Of a stretch of 64,000 nt of DNA, positions 36,067 through 46,812 are shown piece after piece. The translations under genes and the position numbers were made by a program. This stretch comes from Seriola aureovittata (Eukaryota > Chordata > Actinopteri > Carangiformes > Carangidae). Below the pieces are notes generated by a model, which was not told the origin of the DNA, made no database searches, and was given only the letters and a program-made list of their open reading frames with translations. Position 1 is the first letter of the stretch. Each line of letters starts with the position of its first letter. The stretch spans positions 12,094,542 through 12,158,541 of the forward strand of contig NC_079387.1 of NCBI RefSeq assembly GCF_021018895.1, read 5' to 3'.

Positions 36067-38301
36067 TACGGCAGGTTGTCAGGCTGTGGTTCAGTCACTG
36101 CTCACTGCAGTGGGAGGATAACAGGCCAAAGGGTTAACACACACAGATCATCAGACTGCACCTGATCAATAATCAATAACAGCTGGAGTTCATATCAGGC
36201 TCCTGTTAACTGAAGATAAGAAACAGATGATGAAATATGAAAATCACTCGTTGTGAATCAGGGGGAGAGAGATAAAAATATGACTGATGAATTGTTACCT
36301 TGGTAACCTCTGTTACCAGCTGTGACAGGCAGTACAGTCTTAAATGGAGTCTGGTTGCTCTCACCTGTAGCCCTCAGTGATGTTCTCTGAAGCTCCTCGC
36401 ACTCTCCGCCACAGGGTCAGTCTCTGACATCATGTCCTGTCTTTGTTGTAGTCAGTAGATCAATAGATGAAAACTGACAGACGTAGATCAATAAGTAGAT
36501 GGATGGAGTAAAGTGCAGTAGGTAAAACAGTGTCACATCTGTATCAATCAGTCCATTTGACAACTGTTTATTATTGATTATTAGTTCATAAAATGTCCAG
36601 AGTGACACCTGTTTGCTTTGTACAACCGAAAAATAAGGGTTAGGGTTCTAATCACTTACCCATAAGTTTCTGATTAATCTTTTCAACTAATCAACTAATA
36701 TCTGCCCCCCCCCCCCCCCCTCCCTCCACCCCCAGCCTTCAGACTACAGTGGGTTTCTGGGCTCCAGCTCTCGAGCTTCCTCTAGGGCCAGTTCTGCTCG
36801 TGCAAGCCCAGTGGTGAGCTCTTATCTCTGGGTGTCTGTGTGTCCGTCTGCCCCTCTCCTCTCTGGTTCTCCTCTGGTTCTCCTCTGGTTCTCTTCTAGT
36901 TCTCCTCTCTGGTTCTCCTCTGGTTCTCCTCTCTGGTCTCCTCTGGTTCTCTTCTAGTTCTCCTCTCTGGTTCTCCTCTGGTTCTCCTCTGGTTCTCCTC
37001 TGGTTCTCCTCTGGTTCTCCTCTCTGGTTCTCCTCTCTAGTTCTCTTCTCTGGTCTCCTCTGGTTCTCCTCTGGTTCTCTTCTAGTTCTCCTCTCTAGTT
37101 CTCCTCTCTGGTTCTCCTCTCTAGTTCTCCTCTCTAGTTCTCCTCTCTGGTTCTCCTCTCTGGTTCTCCTCTCTGGTCTCCTCTGGTTCTCTTCTAGTTC
37201 TCCTCTCTGGTTCTCCTCTCTAGTTCTCCTCTCTGGTTCTCCTCTCTGGTCTCCTCTGGTTCTCCTCTGGTTCTCCTCTCTAGTTCTCCTCTCTGGTCTC
37301 CTCTGGTTCTCCTCTGGTTCTCTTCTAGTTCTCCTCTCTGGTTCTCCTCTCTGGTTCTCCTCTCTGGTTCTCCTCTAGTTCTCCACTCTGGTTCTCCACT
37401 CTGGTTCTCCTCTCTGGTTCTCCTCTAGTTCTCCACTCTGGTTCTCCTCTCTAGTTCTCCTCTCTGGTCTCCTCTGGTTCTCCTCTCTGGTCTCCTCTGG
37501 TTCTCCTCTCTAGTTCTCCTCTCTGGTCTCCTCTGGTTCTCCTCTGGTTCTCTTCTAGTTCTCCTCTCTGGTTCTCCTCTCTGGTTCTCCTCTCTGGTTC
37601 TCCTCTAGTTCTCCTCTCTGGTTCTCCTCTCTGGTCTCCTCTGGTTCTCCTCTGGTTCTCCTCTCTAGTTCTCCTCTCTGGTTCTCCTCTGGTTCTCTTC
37701 TAGTTCTCCTCTCTGGTCTCCTCTGGTTCTCCTCTGGTTCTCTTCTAGTTCTCCTCTCTGGTTCTCCTCTCTGGTTCTCCTCTCTGGTTCTCCTCTAGTT
37801 CTCCTCTCTGGTTCTCCTCTCTGGTCTCCTCTGGTTCTCCTCTGGTTCTCCTCTCTAGTTCTCCTCTCTGGTTCTCCTCTGGTTGTCCTCTGGTTCTCTT
37901 CTAGTTCTCCTCTCTGGTCTCCTCTGGTTCTCCTCTGGTTCTCCTCTGGTTCTCCTCTCTGGTTCTCCTCTCTGGTCTCCTCTGGTTCTCCTCTGGTTCT
38001 CTTCTAGTTCTCCTCTCTGGTTCTCCTCTCTGGTTCTCCTCTAGTTCTCCTCTCTGGTTCTCCTCTCTGGTCTCCTCTGGTTCTCCTCTGGTTCTCCTCT
38101 CTAGTTCTCCTCTCTGGTCTCCACTGGTTCTCCTCTGGTTCTCTTCTAGTTCTCCTCTCTGGTTCTCCTCTCTGGTTCTCCTCTCTGGTTCTCCTCTTTA
38201 ACTCTTCTTTTCAAACAATAAAGTTTGTTAGAATCCATTTAAACCACATCCTCACAGTTTCTGTTAGTAGCAGGGTTACCATGGTAACAAAGCATCAATC
38301 A

Positions 38302-38338
<37 letters not shown>

Positions 38339-40251
38339 AGGTGGAGGAGAGACCTGACAGAGATTTCCTGGATAAAGTAAGTTCATTTAAATAGTTGTTT
38401 TGATTAAAATGTTATGTTGTTAATTTTGTAAAGTTACTGTTCAATCTGTGAATTGGTTCATTTAGTTTTGTAAATACATTTTTTTAATTCAAATTATTTC
38501 TGTAATCCAGTGAATTTGATTTGAACTTAGTTTTTGTAAAATGTATTTAATTTATTTTAAGGTTAGGATTATTTTGTCATTTAATTTAAATTCAATTTCA
38601 TTTAAACTCTTAATTTAATTTAAACTTTTGTAAGATTTGTTGATTTTGATGATTCTGCAATTTTATGTGATGAAGATGGTGTGATGATGATGATGTGATG
38701 AAGATGGTGTGATGACGATGATGTGATGAAGATGGTGTGATGATGATGGTGTGATGATGATGAAGATGGTGTGATGATGATGATGTGATGAAGATGGTGT
38801 GATGACGATGATGTGATGAAGATGGTGTGATGATGATGGTGTGATGATGATGAAGATGGTGTGATGAAGATGGTGTTATGACGATGTGATGAAGATGGTG
38901 CGATGATGATGATGTGATGAAGATGGTGTAATGATGATGATGTGATGAAAATGGTGTGATGATGATGATGTGATGAAGATGGTGTGATGACGATGATGTG
39001 ATGAAGATTGTGTGATGATGATGATGTGATGAAGATGGTGTGATGAAGATGGTGTGATGACAATGGTGTGATGACGATGTAATGATGATGATGTGATGAA
39101 GATGGTGTGATGAAGATGGTGTGATGACGATGATGTGATGACGATGATGTGATGAAGATTGTGTGATGATGATGGTGTTATGACGATGTGATGAAGATGG
39201 TGCGATGATGATGATGTGATGAAGATGGTGTGATGACGATGATGTGATGAAGATGGTGTGATGAAGATGGTGTGATGATGATGATGTGATGAAGATGAAG
39301 ATGGTGTGATGAAGATGGTGTGATGATGAAGATGCCGCTACTCTTCCTTTCAGGGCTCGAGGACGGCCTCGACTCTGTCGGCCGCCACATTGGCGTCTCT
39401 GGGCGGAGCTTCATCTCGCAGAGGAAGCTGTGACACGTCGTTCTCTGTGGAAACAGAGGCGTCCATCAGAGAAATCAAGGTGCTCATTACAATTATTATG
39501 ATACAATTATTATAATTATTATAATGAATGAATCTAATTATTAGAATGAATAACTCTAATTATTATAATCAATAACTAATTATTATAATAAACTGGACCA
39601 AGTGATGAACTCTGTGACATTCAACATCACGGTGAATTAAATGAATATTTGAAACATAAAATGTTAAATAAATATGAAAGCAGTTGATCATACTAATAAT
39701 TAATTAATATAATAGATATGATTATATTCTTGTATATTATTATATAATAAAATATTATATATACAAGAAATAAAAATAATAATAATTATATTTATCATCA
39801 GGACTCCTTGGTTGGTCTAATGAATTAAATGAATTATTAATAATTAATAATAATTATGTCTGTGTGTTCAGGACTCCCTGGTGGAGGCGGAGGACAGGTA
39901 CCGTAAAGCGATGGTCTCTAACGCTCAGCTTCACAACGACAAGTCGACTCTGATGTATCAGGTGGACACTCTGAGGGAGGAGCTTAGCGACATGGAGGAG
40001 GAGCTGTGGGAGGCTCGACGACACTGTGACCACACCACAAAGGTCAGAGGTCACAGAACACACTTTCGCAATAAAAGCTTTGTTTCATGAAGGACAGTGG
40101 ATCAATATTTTCTGTATCACATGATATTGATAATTATTCTGTGTGTGCGTCAGGAGTTGGAGCGGGAACGTCAGGCTCACAAGGTTCTTCAGTTCCAGTT
40201 CAAAGAGATGAAAGAGACTTTGAAACAGATGGAGGAGCTGCTGACGGTCAG

Positions 40252-40349
<98 letters not shown>

Positions 40350-43300
40350 ATAAATAAAAACACAGATTCATCCTCCTCCTCTTCCTCTTCTTCCTCTTCC
40401 TCCTCTTCCTTTTCCTCTTGAGTATATATGTCATGGCCTTCCTTATGGTCATGAGACATGGACAGGAGGTGTATTATCAACACTCTGTCTCTGAACGTGT
40501 GTCCTCCTCGGTGGACAGGAGGTGTCGGAGCTGCGTGTGAAGAGCAGCAGTTACTGTCAGGAGGTGTGTGATCTGCAGGAAGCTCTGCAGTGGAAGGAGA
40601 AAAAGATCTCGGTACGACACATTCACTCTTCACAACATCTCCAGAGGCACAGTCATCTTCACAGGACGTTTCTGATCAACCTTAATATTAATATATTAAC
40701 GGAGTCTGAGCTGAGCTTCATGGAACTTGAGCTCTGTGTTAAACTATGCATTATACACACATTATGTCATTGTACAAGTTTACATCTTAAATAGCAGGCG
40801 CTCCAGACAAACACGAGACAGAAAACACTAAGTCCCATTATAAAACGGTCCAACACAAACCTGATCAGCCTCCGATCAATCTCTTCAATCAGAACATTCA
40901 GCTTGTCAATTCAAAATTGAAAAAATATCATTTTTAAATATGAAGTCAAGAGTTGTGCCTCTGAGAAATGTTTCTGAGACTGAAACTCCTCGACTTCTCT
41001 AATATTTCAGAATATTTCCACTTTCCTTTCCTTCACTAACTCCACCTGTCCTTTCTTCCTTTCCTCTTTACATCCTTCCTTCCTTCCCTTGCCGCCTCGG
41101 TCAGGCGTTAGAGAGGCAGAGGGAAATCTCCGACATGGTTCAGATGGAACGAGAACGACTCAGACAGGAAGTGATCCGACTGCGTGATTTACTGAAGGTA
41201 TTCAGAGGAGGATGTCGGAGGATGTCATCAGATCACGGATCAAACTGATCAATGAGACTGACTGGAGCTCATGACCTGATCAATTATATGATGATTTCCT
41301 CTCCAACAGAAACACGCCGTCATTGTCTCACCTGATGTCTCCACCAACGGGGAGGCGGGACAGGGCGAGGTTGAGAGTGATGTCGGTGAACAATCTGACT
41401 CCCGATTGGCTGAGGAGCCGCTTCGTGGCGGAAGAGAGAGCATGCTGGGTAAGAACTGGTTCAACCTGAGACACAGCTTTAATTTCACTGAATCATCTGG
41501 TTATTGTATTACAGTGGAAATCCTCTGTCAACAGGAAATCTAAAAATAGATAGAAAATAAAAACAAAAAAACTTGTGACTTTTAGATTTAAATTGAAATA
41601 AGACACTTTTAATTTACTGCATCAAGTTTATGAGATTCAGATTGATGAATTATTAGTCAGCTGTGTAAGACATTTTAATCTAGATGGACTTTATTCATCA
41701 TTTTGACTTTTTATAATCAAAATTATTTACAAAGTAAAAATTATATTTTATGTTTTATGTGAAGACTTTTTCAGAATTCAGACTTTTTAAAATCCAGAGT
41801 TAATTATGAATTACCGCAGTTGTGATTCACTGCGTTAAAGAATCGTGAGATAATAAATGAATAAGAAAAGGAGTGAACTACGGAGTTTAGATTTTAAAGA
41901 AAAGTGAACATTTTCAGATACCAATGTAAAAAAACAGTTTTCTAATATTTAATCTATATTTTTCTGACACAACATAAACACAGTGATTTAAAACAAGAAG
42001 AAATCAAGTTTGATAAATGTTTCATGTCAGTTTTACTAACGTCTGTGTCTCACTGTGGGATAAAGTGCATGATGTGCATGTTTGAATGTGTCTAACTAAT
42101 GCACGAGTCTTTTTTTAATGATGAAAAGGTGAAATCATTTTCCTGCTCAGGTTGGATTTTACCTGCTAACTCGTCGTCTGGAACAGGAACTCATCTCTGT
42201 GATTCATCTCTCACTGAGGCGTCTCGGGTTGATTCCCAGCATCTTTACTCTTTGATTTTATCTATAACCAGTGAATTCTGTTTGGTCCTCCAATGTCTTC
42301 TTCATGATCTTTCAGGGAAAGCTGTTGAGCGGCAGCCAGCAGAGGGCAGCAAACATCCGCAGGACGACATGAAGAACAACACCTGGAGCATTTCTAAATG
42401 CTCCCAGTCACTGAGTGTGGTCTCCACCGGTGAACAAACCAAACACTCCACTTTAAAACAAGTGAAGGGGACAGACAAACTGAGCAGAGACACACGTGAC
42501 AGAGCAAATAAACATCCAGGTAGAAACAAACGTGCAAGTAAACCACCACAGAAATGTAGAACCAGGCAGGATGGGGATGTGAGGACGGTACAAACGAAAC
42601 AAACCACACCAGGAGCTGGAGCAGCCCGGTTCATGATGGAAGATCAAGCTTTGAAAAGCAGAACCAAAGCTGACAAAAGCCCCAAAGGGAGAGATGTGAG
42701 AGCGGATACATCTGCAGTGTCACTCCAGGATGTCCATGTGATGGAAATCAGGCGCTCCTTCGATGACAAAACCTACAACATTCAAACCAATCTGACAGGA
42801 ACTCAACCTGAAGGTCAGGCCACATGTGAGCAGGTGGTTTCACCTGTTCACAGAGCTTCACCTGAAAAAGTCCTTAAATCAAGACTTGTCCCACCTCGAC
42901 CCATAAAAGACATGATCCTTGACAACAAGGCGATTGTGTTGAGTCTCTTTGCTGCTGGGAAACAAAACTCTCTGACTCTCAACAAACAAAAACCAGGAGG
43001 CGGAAATGTGACTTCTGCTTCTGAAGGACATTTCACACTCAAGTGTTTGTCTGTTGATCAAAGTTTCCAGAAAGATGGAAAAACAAGCAGAGATGGAGAA
43101 TGTTCACACAGCAAACTAGTAGCTGATATTTCAGCTTTGTGCATAAAGGAAAATAAAATAAAGGAGATTAATCCGTCAACATCAGCAGACAGCTTCAACG
43201 AAGATGAATGTGTGGAGAAGGTGTCAGAGGTTGATGGACAAAGTCTTGAAAATGAAGATACAAAATCTTTCACAGATTTGTCAGAGAATGAGACGCTTGT

Positions 43301-44980
43301 ATTCACAGGTCCGACTTCTCAAAGTTTTAAACACCAACAACACACAGTGTCTGAGGATTGGAGGAGAACCCTACATGAAGCCAAGGCCTCTGAAACCAAA
43401 CTGGAAACCTCTGAGCGTGATGCATTTCTACCAGCAGAGATGGCGATCACTGGAGGAAGACTGAATAAACTTGAAGTCAAGAAGCAAAGGATTCATGACG
43501 AAGAAGCCGCTCAGCTTCAGGAAGACATTTCCTCAGAACGTTCCAAATGTAAAGACCCAACAAAACCACTCAGGTCTTCAGCTGTGTCACCATTTGTCCC
43601 CAGTGAGCTGTTGAAGGAAAAGACTGTTCAGACCATCCTCAGAGGGTTTGCTGAAAATCAAAGTTTTGTGGCTGAGATCTCGAGAATCGTTCCAGAAATC
43701 CCAGAATCTCCGAACCTGTGGATTTCAGAACTGGAGGACACACTGAAGAAGGTCGCAGGAAATGTACTGAATCAGCAGGATGGAGCTGACCAAGCATCAC
43801 TGAGCCAAAAGAAACACACCTCAAAGAGTGAGCTGCCTGTGAAGGACTTACCTGAAGGAGCGAGAACCCCAGAAGATCCTGAAGACGTGGGAGCAAGTGC
43901 ACCAACCCTAAAAGACAGTTCAGTCCCAGGGGCGCTGGAAGTACCATTTCTGGAGGGACAAACTTACCATGTTTTTGTGGTCTCATCTATTTCCAGAAGT
44001 AAAGTTTGTGAAGACATCGAGGATCTCAGAGAGGAACATGACCGAGCAGCGACAGGAAAGAACTTCACGGTCGTATCTAGCACATGTCACTCGGAGCTGG
44101 AAGTGGTTGAGTCATTGCTAGAGGAAAAGTCTGCGGAGAATTCAGAGGAAAACCAAAGTGAACATGATTCAGAGATGACAAGCTGCTCTGAGGATTTTGT
44201 TTTTGTTGAGTCCTACTTTGCTGAACCTGTAAAGACCAGAGCAGTGGAGTCTGCTTCAGACCAGCCTTCGGTAGGTGAATCGACCAATCCAAAGAAACTA
44301 GAAGGGATCGATGTTGTTGACAGTCATGTGGCAGAAGTCGATGATCAAACACATGAGCAAAGACAGATCGTTGGTCCAAGTCAAAGTTGCCTAGTGTTTC
44401 CTGTGGAAGATCCAAAGGACACGCAACTCAAGAGACATGGACCAATATGGAGGAACTCTCCTGTTGATCAAAGTTCAAAGATCAGACGGCTCATAGAGAT
44501 AACTGCAGCTGAAATCAAGGCCATGGCTGTTCCGGAGCTGACACTGATGAGCTTAGAGAAGGGGAGGGTGGTAGACGATCGACGGAGCAAAGTGTCACAT
44601 GGATCAGACGCTGATGACGTGGAGGAGACGTCGGTGGAAAACATGGACAGCTGCGAAGAGGCTGACGAGGACGCATAAGAACGTCAACCAGCCTCAACGC
44701 CAAGCAGCATGAGGTACCTGAACGGATTCAGTTTGGACAACAGGAAAGACGAGCACAAACCTGACTGCAAGATTTCATAGATTCACCAGAAACTTTTATT
44801 GATCAATGAGTGTTAATAAAGTTCTACAAACATGCAAATGAAATAAGATGATGATAAGATTTAAACAAAACATCTTTTCTTTGAACGTCAAACAAACAAA
44901 TAAAATGATGTTAGTTGAATCATGTGATTGTTGGCAGTTCATTTGTATTGTGTGTATATGTATGTGTGTGTGTGTGTTTG

Positions 44981-45040
<60 letters not shown>

Positions 45041-46812
45041 CAACTCTAAGCTTGTACAATGGTAAGCAGTTTTATTCATGTCCCTCGTATGTTTTAGTTT
45101 ATTATTCTGTTTCTTTAGTATTTGTTGAAATGATGATGGTCAAGCCACTGAATGAAATAACAATAACACAATATATTAACTTTAATATTTGTGTGTAATT
45201 TATATTCCTGAAATGAATTCATCTTAAAGCTTCATTAAGTAATTTATCAACAACACGTCCATATGCAGAAAGCATCCAAATTAAAGTTTCTTATCTTATA
45301 AATTAATCGTCATTACTATTATTATCAATTCATCCTCAGATTATTCTCAATTGATTTTGTGCATATTAAAGTTGGTTGGTTTGTTACTGTCACATCCTGC
45401 TCGGATTTTTATTTTTATTTATTTGAATTTAGAATTTATTCATAATGTAAATATAATATACATTTCAATACAGTATAAATATAATATTACGTTATTTGTT
45501 GTTGTGTTTCAGAGATGCGGCTGAAGAAAGTGTTTGAGGAGAGAGAGAGTTTACAGGATCAGGTGACACAAGTTAACTATATATGTAAATACCTTTAAAC
45601 ATATGAAACTATAATTTATTAAATGAATTGTTCCTGTGTTTGTGTACAGGTGAGGCTGCTGAAGTCTCAGCTGGATCAGAGACAGAAGAATGGGACTGAC
45701 GGAGTCCAGAATCCAGAGGAGGACGATCTGGAGAATGGGATGGACTCTCATCTTCTGGACCTGCAGAGTGAGACCTCTTCTTTTTTATCTGGATGTCTCA
45801 TCTTAATCATTTACTATGTCTTTGTTTCAACTTCTTCATCGTTAAACTTTCTCTTCTTTCATCATGTGATCGTTTCAGTGAAATGAGAACATGAAAATCT
45901 CTAAATCCGACTTTCTACCTGATAACAATTTTTCTTTTTCCGTGGTATTGTCTCATTTATTTCTATAGGAGATGCCAACAGACAAATCAGTGATCTGAAG
46001 TTCAAACTGGTGAAGTCAGAACAGGAAGTCACTGCTCTGGAACAAAACGTAACATATTCTTAATTTACTTTGTCATTTGTTAAAGGTCAGACAATGTGGG
46101 TGAAAACAGCATCATCTGCATATACATTTTAGATTCATCTCCATTCAATGTTCTATTTGTTTCTCTTATCACAGTTGGACTGGGTTGTCGCTTGTTTCCA
46201 TATCTGTCTCTCAATCTCAATTTGTATCACAATAGCTGAATGATCTTTTAAGTCTTTGATAAAGCCCATCAGTAGTTTGGGCTACACAGACAGAAAAGTG
46301 TGATGTTGCTAAAAGGTCAGTAACATTCCTCCTGTCCTGTTGTATCAGATCATCCGTCTGGAAGGTCAGGTGACTCGCTACAAGTCGGCGTCGGAGAGTG
46401 CTGAGAAGATCGAAGACGAGCTTAAGGTGGAGAAGAGAAAACTGCAGAGAGAGGTAGCCACTCCCCACATATTTATTTTCATGTTTATATACTAAATGTC
46501 TGCTTTAAATCCTTCATTTTTATGTTATTTATGAAACTAAAATTTTATTTTTAACATTTTGTATTATTTAATTATTAACTCTTGATTTTCCACTTGTTTG
46601 ATGAGGTAGTGAAGTATTCAGATCCTTTTAGTCTTGATATTTTTCTGATGTCTTGTGTTTGATGGACACCACCTGTGACGTGTTCCTGTGTCTCACTGCA
46701 GCTCCGCTCGGCTCTGGACCGGGTCGACGAGCTGGAGGTCAGTAACAGCCACCTGTCCAAACGCCTGGAGAAGATGAAGGCCAACCGGAGCGCCCTGCTT
46801 GCCCAGCAGTGA
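27282..46812 (+). CDS. lrrfip1: LRRFIP1 (leucine-rich repeat flightless-interacting protein 1), two 3' ends
   Basis: LRRFIP1 binds Flightless-I and nucleic acids and acts in actin regulation, Wnt signalling and innate sensing. Coding exons: 27282-27371, 30698-30784, 32393-32410, 32685-32732, 34652-34696, 35428-35478, 36736-36813, 38341-38376, 39354-39479, 39872-40042, 40154-40246, 40519-40611, 41105-41197, 41310-41448. These join either the terminal exon 42316-44678 (about 1176 aa) or 45513-45562, 45650-45767, 45969-46048, 46349-46453 and 46702-46812 (about 543 aa). The [10 protein letters not shown] start, the [20 protein letters not shown] helix and the [11 protein letters not shown] end are family hallmarks. 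LRRFIP1 rather than LRRFIP2 is chosen from [14 protein letters not shown] and the mlph neighbour. Confidence 0.9.
27372..30697 (+). other. lrrfip1 intron 1
   Basis: AT-rich intron with (AAT)n at about 27998-28038, (GAT)n at about 28388-28420, and a (GT)n(AT)n(GT)n run at about 29680-29746. No further exon or RNA gene was recognised. Confidence 0.6.
31690..32250. repeat. 60-bp tandem repeat in lrrfip1 intron 2
   Basis: Degenerate near the left end, then nearly perfect about 60-bp units containing GTTATTACAGTTTAGTTATT and AACTTGTAG and GTAAACCGTTTGAAG. Smaller TTATTACAGTTTAG words make up each unit. Confidence 0.9.
32652..32680. repeat. Poly-C (29) tract at the lrrfip1 exon 4 acceptor
   Basis: Twenty-nine consecutive C bases directly precede GCAG and exon 4, so they form the whole polypyrimidine tract. 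The exact length may be an assembly estimate. Confidence 0.9.
32872..33715 (+). mobile_element. Deleted hAT element (ZBED1-like transposase remnants)
   Basis: Inverted ends: the left starts TAGGTTTGTC and continues AATACTCAGATACT; the right ends in sequence whose reverse complement starts TAGGGTTGCC with ATGATACTAC. Inside, ATG 33135 opens [20 protein letters not shown], and around 33350-33480 frameshifted segments [17 protein letters not shown] and [10 protein letters not shown] resemble the zinc-finger-to-core region of ZBED/hAT transposases. The catalytic core is absent, so it cannot move itself. It lies in the lrrfip1 intron between exons 4 and 5. No clean 8-bp duplication is visible. Confidence 0.65.
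34180..34365. repeat. CTGTTTACTGCC-type degenerate tandem repeat
   Basis: TGTTTACTGCC / TGTTTACTGTTTAATTTACAG units in an lrrfip1 intron, followed at about 34487-34552 by a CTT/TTC-rich run. Confidence 0.8.
34652..39479 (+). CDS. lrrfip1: lrrfip1 exons 5-9: Ser/Arg-rich linker (aa 82-193)
   Basis: Exons encode [32 protein letters not shown], a Ser/Ala/Arg-rich block ([18 protein letters not shown]), [12 protein letters not shown], and an exon ending [10 protein letters not shown]. Each is a multiple of three nucleotides. Several donors are weak (GTCTGT after exon 5, GTGCTC after exon 9). Exons 7 and 8 are separated by a 1.3-kb pyrimidine minisatellite, and exon 8 follows a (GT)16 tract. Confidence 0.86.
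34915..35385. repeat. GGATCTGGATCAGGGTCT hexamer-based minisatellite
   Basis: About 470 bp of GGATCT, GGATCA and GGGTCT hexamers ending 42 bp before exon 6. The plus strand translates as Trp/Ile/Arg repeats, an artefact. Confidence 0.93.
36855..38203. repeat. 1.35-kb pyrimidine minisatellite (GGTTCTCCTCT)
   Basis: Units GGTTCTCCTCT, GGTTCTCCTCTCT, GGTCTCCTCT and AGTTCTCCTCTCT lie between lrrfip1 exons 7 and 8. The plus strand is mostly pyrimidine. Confidence 0.95.
38305..38336. repeat. (GT)16 at the lrrfip1 exon 8 acceptor
   Basis: Sixteen GT dinucleotides followed directly by CCAG and exon 8, with no conventional polypyrimidine tract. Confidence 0.93.
38668..39335. repeat. GATGATGTGATGAAGATGGTGT minisatellite
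   Basis: About 670 bp of GATGATGTGATGAAG / GATGGTGTGATGA units in the lrrfip1 intron before exon 9, ending about 20 bp before its acceptor. The 38377-38667 part of the intron is plain AT-rich sequence. Confidence 0.93.
39872..41448 (+). CDS. lrrfip1: lrrfip1 exons 10-14: central coiled coil (aa 194-390)
   Basis: Continuous heptad-type sequence ([67 protein letters not shown]), the coiled coil that mediates dimerisation and Flightless-I binding in the family. Exon 14 ends in phase 1, and both alternative 3' routes start with the matching phase. Confidence 0.9.
40253..40346. repeat. (CA)25(CT)22 just after the lrrfip1 exon 11 donor
   Basis: A CA run begins six bases after the exon 11 GT donor (40247) and passes directly into a CT run. 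Confidence 0.95.
41449..42315 (+). other. lrrfip1 intron 14
   Basis: AT-rich intron. The reading frame of the long terminal exon happens to stay open for 72 codons upstream of its acceptor, but it shows no family similarity. Confidence 0.6.
42316..44678 (+). CDS. lrrfip1: lrrfip1 alternative long terminal exon (788 codons)
   Basis: A 2363-nt exon following a TCTTTCAG acceptor, open to TAA 44676-44678, in the phase left by exon 14. It encodes a low-complexity, Ser/Glu/Lys-rich, probably disordered tail ending in an acidic stretch ([15 protein letters not shown]). It corresponds in position and character to the large terminal exon of the human long (GCF2/TRIP-type) isoform. A poly(A) signal follows at 44815. 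The open frame extends upstream of the acceptor to 42099, but that part is intronic by the splice model. Confidence 0.85.
44815..44820 (+). terminator. AATAAA poly(A) signal of the long lrrfip1 isoform
   Basis: A canonical hexamer 137 nt after the stop codon of the long terminal exon. This supports true transcript ending here rather than intron read-through. Confidence 0.7.
44963..45036. repeat. (TG)n/(TA)n/(TG)n microsatellite
   Basis: Dinucleotide run between the two alternative 3' ends of lrrfip1. Confidence 0.92.
45513..46812 (+). CDS. lrrfip1: lrrfip1 short-isoform exons: C-terminal coiled coil
   Basis: Five exons continue the coiled coil: [81 protein letters not shown], ending [12 protein letters not shown] and TGA 46810-46812. 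This ending is shared with LRRFIP2. No AATAAA was seen soon after the stop; GATAAA occurs near 47649. Confidence 0.9.

Noticed and set aside
39798..39835. Possible duplicate of lrrfip1 exon 10 start (AG then GACTCCTTGGTTGG)
   Set aside because: Similarity covers only about 12 bases and the frame stops after eight codons; too short to call a decayed exon.
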